From positions 1 to 10,402 of the forward strand of contig CAMDQP010000029.1 of NCBI GenBank assembly GCA_945906115.1: 10,402 bases of DNA. The letters are read 5' to 3'. The position numbers were made by a program, and so were the translations under genes. Positions within the stretch are counted from its first letter, which is position 1; the number at the start of each line of letters is the position of its first letter. This DNA is from Opitutus sp. GAS368 (GTDB lineage: Bacteria; Verrucomicrobiota; Verrucomicrobiia; Opitutales; UBA953). Shown piece after piece: positions 7,276 through 10,402 of this stretch. Under the pieces are notes generated by a model. It did not search any database and had not been told where the DNA came from. It worked only from the letters and a program-made list of their open reading frames with translations.

Positions 7276-7297
7276 GATGTTCCTGCTCCCCTCGGGG

Positions 7298-7318
7298 CGG
7301 GCAAGAGCGGATTGCCCG
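7298..7318 (-). other. Hairpin between the DUF255 and TPR genes
   Basis: CGGGCAA (7298-7304) pairs perfectly with TTGCCCG (7312-7318) around a 7-base loop. It begins directly after the stop codon of the DUF255 gene on the minus strand. There is no T run on either side, so it is not a standard intrinsic terminator. It could be an mRNA-stabilising or weak attenuating structure in a two-gene transcript, or chance in GC-rich DNA. Confidence 0.35.
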
Positions 7319-9322
7319 TCAGAGGCTCGCGGCGGCCTCTTGGGCGGTCTGGACGGGTGCGAGGCAGGTCTGGCCTACGCAGACGGCGAAGTCGGTCGAA
7401 GTGGGCTCGGCAATAAGGAAGATGGGCCGATACGGCCGGGTCTGCGGCGCCGTTCGTTCGTCGCCGTTAAGGGCGAGCCGCAGTTCATCCCAACGTCCGG
7501 AAGATTTCACGGTCGCATGGCCGATGGCGAAGCGGGCGATACCATCCAAGGCGTGGGCGACGCCGTTGGGGACGTTCTTGCAGAGGCCGCCGTAGGCGGT
7601 GGAAAGGTCGGCGAACTCATGCGCCCAGCGGTTATCCGTGGAGAGCATCTGGATCTGGCCGAAGCCGTGGAGGAGCGAGGAGTTGCCCGCGGGCACGGCA
7701 TTATCGAACCAGTCCTTCTGGCGGACGGAAAGGTCGTCGCGGTCGGCAGACACCACGAACGAGCCGATGGAGTGCGGATCGCCGAAGAGAGCCTGCGATG
7801 CCAGCAGCAGGCGCTCGGCCCGATCGGCGTAAGGATGCGACTGCCCCGGGCGGGCCCAGTGGGCGTAGGCGGCCAAGGCGAGCTCTGCTTCGGCGAGCCA
7901 GGCGTAGTCGCTCAGGTTGCCGGCCAAGGTCGTCTTGTCGCCGTGCGCGACGGAAAGCAGCTTGGCGCCGTCTGGGCCGGCGAAGCGTCCCCAGAGGTTG
8001 GCTTCGATCTCAATCGCCAGTTCAAGCCAGTCTTTGCGATTCAGGATCCAGCCAGCCTTGGCGAGGTTGCCGACCAGCAGGGCATTCCAGCTGAGGAGAT
8101 TCTTGTCGTCGCGGGCGGGCTGCGGGCGCTGGTCGCGGAGGGCGAGTAGTTTGGTACGCGCCGGGGCGAAGCGTTGCCGTGCCGCGTGGTCACCCTTGAG
8201 CTTGGGGATATTCTTTCCCTCGAAGTTACCCTTATCGGACAGCCCGTACGCCTGCGCGAACGCGAAGGCCTCCTCGCCGAGGGCAGCCGCTACTTCCGGC
8301 GCGGTCCACACATAGGTGGTGCCTTCGTGATGATCGGTGTCGGCGTCGAGCGAGGCCGCGAACAGGCCGTTGGCCGTGCGCATCTCGCGGAGCAGCCAAC
8401 CAATCGTCTCGGTGCAGACATCGGCGTACAGCGGATCGCGGTAGCGGGCCCAAGCCTCGGCGTAGGTGCCGATTAGCTGGGCGTTGTCGTACAGCATCTT
8501 CTCGAAGTGCGGCACGGTCCAGTCGCGGTCGACGCAGTAGCGATGAAAGCCGCCGCCGACCTGGTCGAACAGGCCGCCGCGGGCCATGGAGCCGAGCGTG
8601 ATGGTCAGGACGGCATCGATGCGTGAGGCGAGCGCGCGGTCGGCTTCGACGGAAGCAGCCCCGCGGAGGCCGAGTAAAAGGTTCAGGGTATGCGGGGTGG
8701 GGAACTTTGGCGCCGCGCCGAAGCCGCCGAAGGTGTCGTCGTGCTGCTCACAGATGCGGCGGGCGGCGGTCACGAGGTCGGCAGGCGTGGGGGCGCTACC
8801 ATCGGCATCTGGCGCCCGGGTGAGGTGCGTGAGGTTTTGCGCGATGGCGTCGGCATTAGCGGCGAGCTCGGATTTGTTGCGATGGTAGAAGTCCGAGACG
8901 CGCATGAGCAGCTGCGGCCAAGGTACCTGACTGTGCCCGCGGTCCTCGGGCGGAAAATACGTTCCGCCGAAGAAGGGTCGGCCGTCCGGCAGGCAGAAGC
9001 AGTTGAGCGGCCAGCCGCCGTGGCCTTGGATCATCTGCACAGCGTCCATCATGAGCTTATCCACTTCGGGGCGTTCCTCGCGGTCGACCTTGATGCAGAC
9101 GAAATGCTGGTTCATCAGGTCGGCGATCCACGGCTGCTCGAAGGATTCGCGGGCCATGACGTGGCACCAGTGACAGGAGGAGTAGCCGACCGACACTAAC
9201 ACGGGCTTATCCTTGGCCTTGGCCTCCGCGAAGGCCTCGGCGCACCAGGGCCACCAATGCACGGGGTTGGCCTCGTGTTGGCGGAGGTAGAGCGAGCTTT
9301 CGTGGGCCAGGCGGTTCGACAC
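7319..9322 (-). CDS. DUF255/YyaL-type thioredoxin-domain protein (667 aa)
   Basis: The N-terminus reads SNRLAHESSLYLRQHEANPVHWWPW, the family's opening block, at residues 2-26. A thioredoxin-like domain follows with C50-H-W-C53, then VDREERPEVD, HGGWPLN and GGTYFPPED. The rest is the helical barrel typical of the family, with FEKMLYDNAQL, DDKNLLSWNALL and a C-terminal VCVGQTC...PV block. The length matches the usual 660-690 residues. Relatives include B. subtilis YyaL and mammalian SPATA20; the molecular function is not established, though a redox or sugar-related role has been suggested from the folds. I chose GTG at 9320-9322, which gives the usual family start one residue before SNRLAHE. 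ATG at 9424 would add 34 poorly conserved residues. The frame stays open far into the antisense of mutL, which is not real coding. Confidence 0.88.
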   Translation of the reverse strand: MSNRLAHESSLYLRQHEANPVHWWPWCAEAFAEAKAKDKPVLVSVGYSSCHWCHVMARESFEQPWIADLMNQHFVCIKVDREERPEVDKLMMDAVQMIQGHGGWPLNCFCLPDGRPFFGGTYFPPEDRGHSQVPWPQLLMRVSDFYHRNKSELAANADAIAQNLTHLTRAPDADGSAPTPADLVTAARRICEQHDDTFGGFGAAPKFPTPHTLNLLLGLRGAASVEADRALASRIDAVLTITLGSMARGGLFDQVGGGFHRYCVDRDWTVPHFEKMLYDNAQLIGTYAEAWARYRDPLYADVCTETIGWLLREMRTANGLFAASLDADTDHHEGTTYVWTAPEVAAALGEEAFAFAQAYGLSDKGNFEGKNIPKLKGDHAARQRFAPARTKLLALRDQRPQPARDDKNLLSWNALLVGNLAKAGWILNRKDWLELAIEIEANLWGRFAGPDGAKLLSVAHGDKTTLAGNLSDYAWLAEAELALAAYAHWARPGQSHPYADRAERLLLASQALFGDPHSIGSFVVSADRDDLSVRQKDWFDNAVPAGNSSLLHGFGQIQMLSTDNRWAHEFADLSTAYGGLCKNVPNGVAHALDGIARFAIGHATVKSSGRWDELRLALNGDERTAPQTRPYRPIFLIAEPTSTDFAVCVGQTCLAPVQTAQEAAASL

Positions 9323-9488
9323 GTCTGGAAGGTTGGCATCCTTCGGCAGGGTGCAACAAAGACCGTTTCCGAGCCGTTCGACTTGCAGGGGAGGGGGTGA
9401 AGGGCAAAGGTTTGCGGGTGCCATCCGTCCGCCCCAGCCGCGTCTTCGGTCGTCCCCTAGGGCGGTCCGCGGCCAAGCCTGTCTGACC
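9323..9488. promoter_or_regulatory. Divergent intergenic region between the DUF255 gene and mutL
   Basis: This 166-base gap lies between two genes transcribed away from each other, so promoters for both should be in or near it. I see no convincing -35/-10 pair on either strand. A purine-rich run (about 9386-9411, plus strand) is the only compositional feature. If the DUF255 protein starts at ATG 9424 instead, the gap shrinks to about 64 bases. Confidence 0.4.
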
Positions 9489-10402
9489 ATGTCGACCATT
9501 CGCATCCTTGAGGCGACGGTGGCCAACCAGATCGCCGCCGGTGAAGTGGTGGAACGTCCGGCCGCGGTCATCAAGGAACTGCTGGAGAACTCCCTCGATG
9601 CCGAAGCGCACCGCGTGACGGTCGACTTCTCCCGGGGTGGCAAGGCCCAGATGATCGTCGAGGATGACGGCAAGGGCATGACGGGCGACGAAGCCCTGTT
9701 GAGTCTTGAAAGGCATGCGACCAGTAAGATCCAGCTGGCCTCCGACCTCGACCGCATCACGACCTTTGGCTTCCGCGGAGAAGCGCTGCCTTCCATCGCC
9801 AGCGTGGCCCGGTTTACGATGCAGACCCGCCCGGCCTCCGCGCCCTCGGGTACCGAGATTGCCATTAACGGAGGTAAGCTTGTTCATCGCCGCGACCATG
9901 GGATGGCGCCGGGCACCCGCATCGAGGTCACGAACCTTTTCCATCCGGTACCGGCTCGGTTGAAGTTCCTGAAGTCTGACGAGACCGAGGCGGCTCATAT
10001 CGTGCGGCTGGTGCGTCTCTACGCCATCGCTCATCCCGAAGTCGGTTTCCTGCTGCGGGAAGACGGCCGCGAGATCTTTCGTTCGCCGGGCAACGCTCCG
10101 TTACTGGACCGTGTCCGCGAGATTTGGGGCCGTCAGGTGGCCGGGGAGGTCACAATCATGCCGGCCTTCGCGCGTCCAGGTATGCGCCTCAGTGGCCTGT
10201 TGGGTAAGCCCGGCGTCAGCCGCGGTACCCGCCAAGATCTCGTGACGGTCGTCAATGGCCGACCGGTTGACAGTCGCACGATGGCCTTCGCGTTGACCGA
10301 GAGCTATCACACGCTGATCCCCAAGGGCCGTTACCCATTGGCCTTCGTCTTTCTCGAGATGGATCCAGCCTGGGTCGACGTAAACGTCCATCCCGCCAAG
10401 CG
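9489..10402 (+). CDS. mutL: DNA mismatch repair protein MutL, N-terminal part (3' end outside window)
   Basis: This is the N-terminal GHKL ATPase domain of MutL, which couples MutS mismatch recognition to strand incision or removal. All ATPase motifs are present: NQIAAGEVVERP (13-24), KE30LLEN34SLDA with the general-base Glu and Mg-binding Asn, EDDGKGM, TFGFRGEALPSIASV, and GT-x-IEVTNLF followed by PARLKFLK. The second domain runs through VVNGRPVDSRT to the conserved VDVNVHPAK, where the window ends after about 304 codons. A full MutL is usually 600-700 residues, so roughly half is missing, including the dimerisation domain that would show whether an endonuclease motif exists. The ATG at 9489 puts NQIAAGE at the same position as in E. 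coli MutL. No clear Shine-Dalgarno site precedes it. Confidence 0.97.
   Translation, partial: MSTIRILEATVANQIAAGEVVERPAAVIKELLENSLDAEAHRVTVDFSRGGKAQMIVEDDGKGMTGDEALLSLERHATSKIQLASDLDRITTFGFRGEALPSIASVARFTMQTRPASAPSGTEIAINGGKLVHRRDHGMAPGTRIEVTNLFHPVPARLKFLKSDETEAAHIVRLVRLYAIAHPEVGFLLREDGREIFRSPGNAPLLDRVREIWGRQVAGEVTIMPAFARPGMRLSGLLGKPGVSRGTRQDLVTVVNGRPVDSRTMAFALTESYHTLIPKGRYPLAFVFLEMDPAWVDVNVHPAK

Noticed and set aside
7265..8149. 294-residue plus-strand open frame
   Set aside because: It lies entirely antisense to the DUF255 and TPR genes, has no recognisable domain and mirrors the codon pattern of the real genes.
9374..9387. 14 bases identical to the reverse complement of a conserved 16S rRNA 5' segment (TGCAAGTCGAACGG)
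   Set aside because: The flanking bases do not match rRNA at all and no other part of a 16S gene is present. A short chance match.
9323..9865. Minus-strand open frame continuing upstream of the DUF255 gene
   Set aside because: It is antisense to the highly conserved mutL ATPase domain, and the encoded residues do not belong to the DUF255 family. GC-rich codon use leaves such frames open by chance.
9207..10034. 275-residue minus-strand open frame
   Set aside because: It overlaps mutL and the start of the DUF255 gene in other frames and shows low-complexity Arg/Pro/Gly-rich sequence typical of shadow frames.

Overview
The window is GC-rich bacterial chromosomal DNA packed with protein genes on both strands. 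I infer a member of the Verrucomicrobiota, perhaps Opitutae. The inference rests on the gene content: short glycine-rich VWA-like surface proteins, an Agl23/TIGR03663-type membrane protein, few clear Shine-Dalgarno sites, and housekeeping genes that look bacterial but unlike Proteobacteria or Firmicutes. No 16S, tRNA or other taxonomic marker is present, so this is a soft assignment.

Left part (1-2738), plus strand: three related VWA-like genes in a row. The first is cut by the window edge and carries an extra C-terminal region with two diverged beta-repeats resembling those of phage tail proteins. It ends at a strong intrinsic terminator (682-711). The second (801-1559) is a small protein with a signal peptide. 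The third (1653-2738) has a TonB-like N-terminal membrane anchor and a proline/lysine- and glycine-rich linker before its VWA-like domain. The shared block consists of a DCSGSM motif, a KQFPDADVF segment, a GS(V/L)GAW motif, an FSDF strand end and an LYLF...(S/G)GG C-terminal strand. This row of paralogues in three architectures is the most unusual part of the window.

Middle part (2776-5528), plus strand: a tightly packed run that may be co-transcribed with the third VWA gene. It holds a hotdog-fold acyl-CoA thioesterase (YbgC/4HBT type), a polytopic GT-C-like membrane protein of the TIGR03663 (Agl23) type whose start overlaps the thioesterase stop as TGATG, and a diverged ApbE-type flavin transferase homologue three bases further on. 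The ApbE homologue has substitutions at the usual metal-ligand positions and no signal peptide.

Right part: a single-pass membrane TPR protein (5521-7275, minus) converges on apbE and overlaps its 3' end by 8 bases. Upstream of it on the same strand lies a DUF255/YyaL-type thioredoxin-domain protein (7319-9322). A 166-base divergent intergenic region separates that from mutL (9489 to the window end, plus strand, truncated). No mobile elements, CRISPR arrays or RNA genes were seen, and no gene-free stretch exceeds 300 bases.
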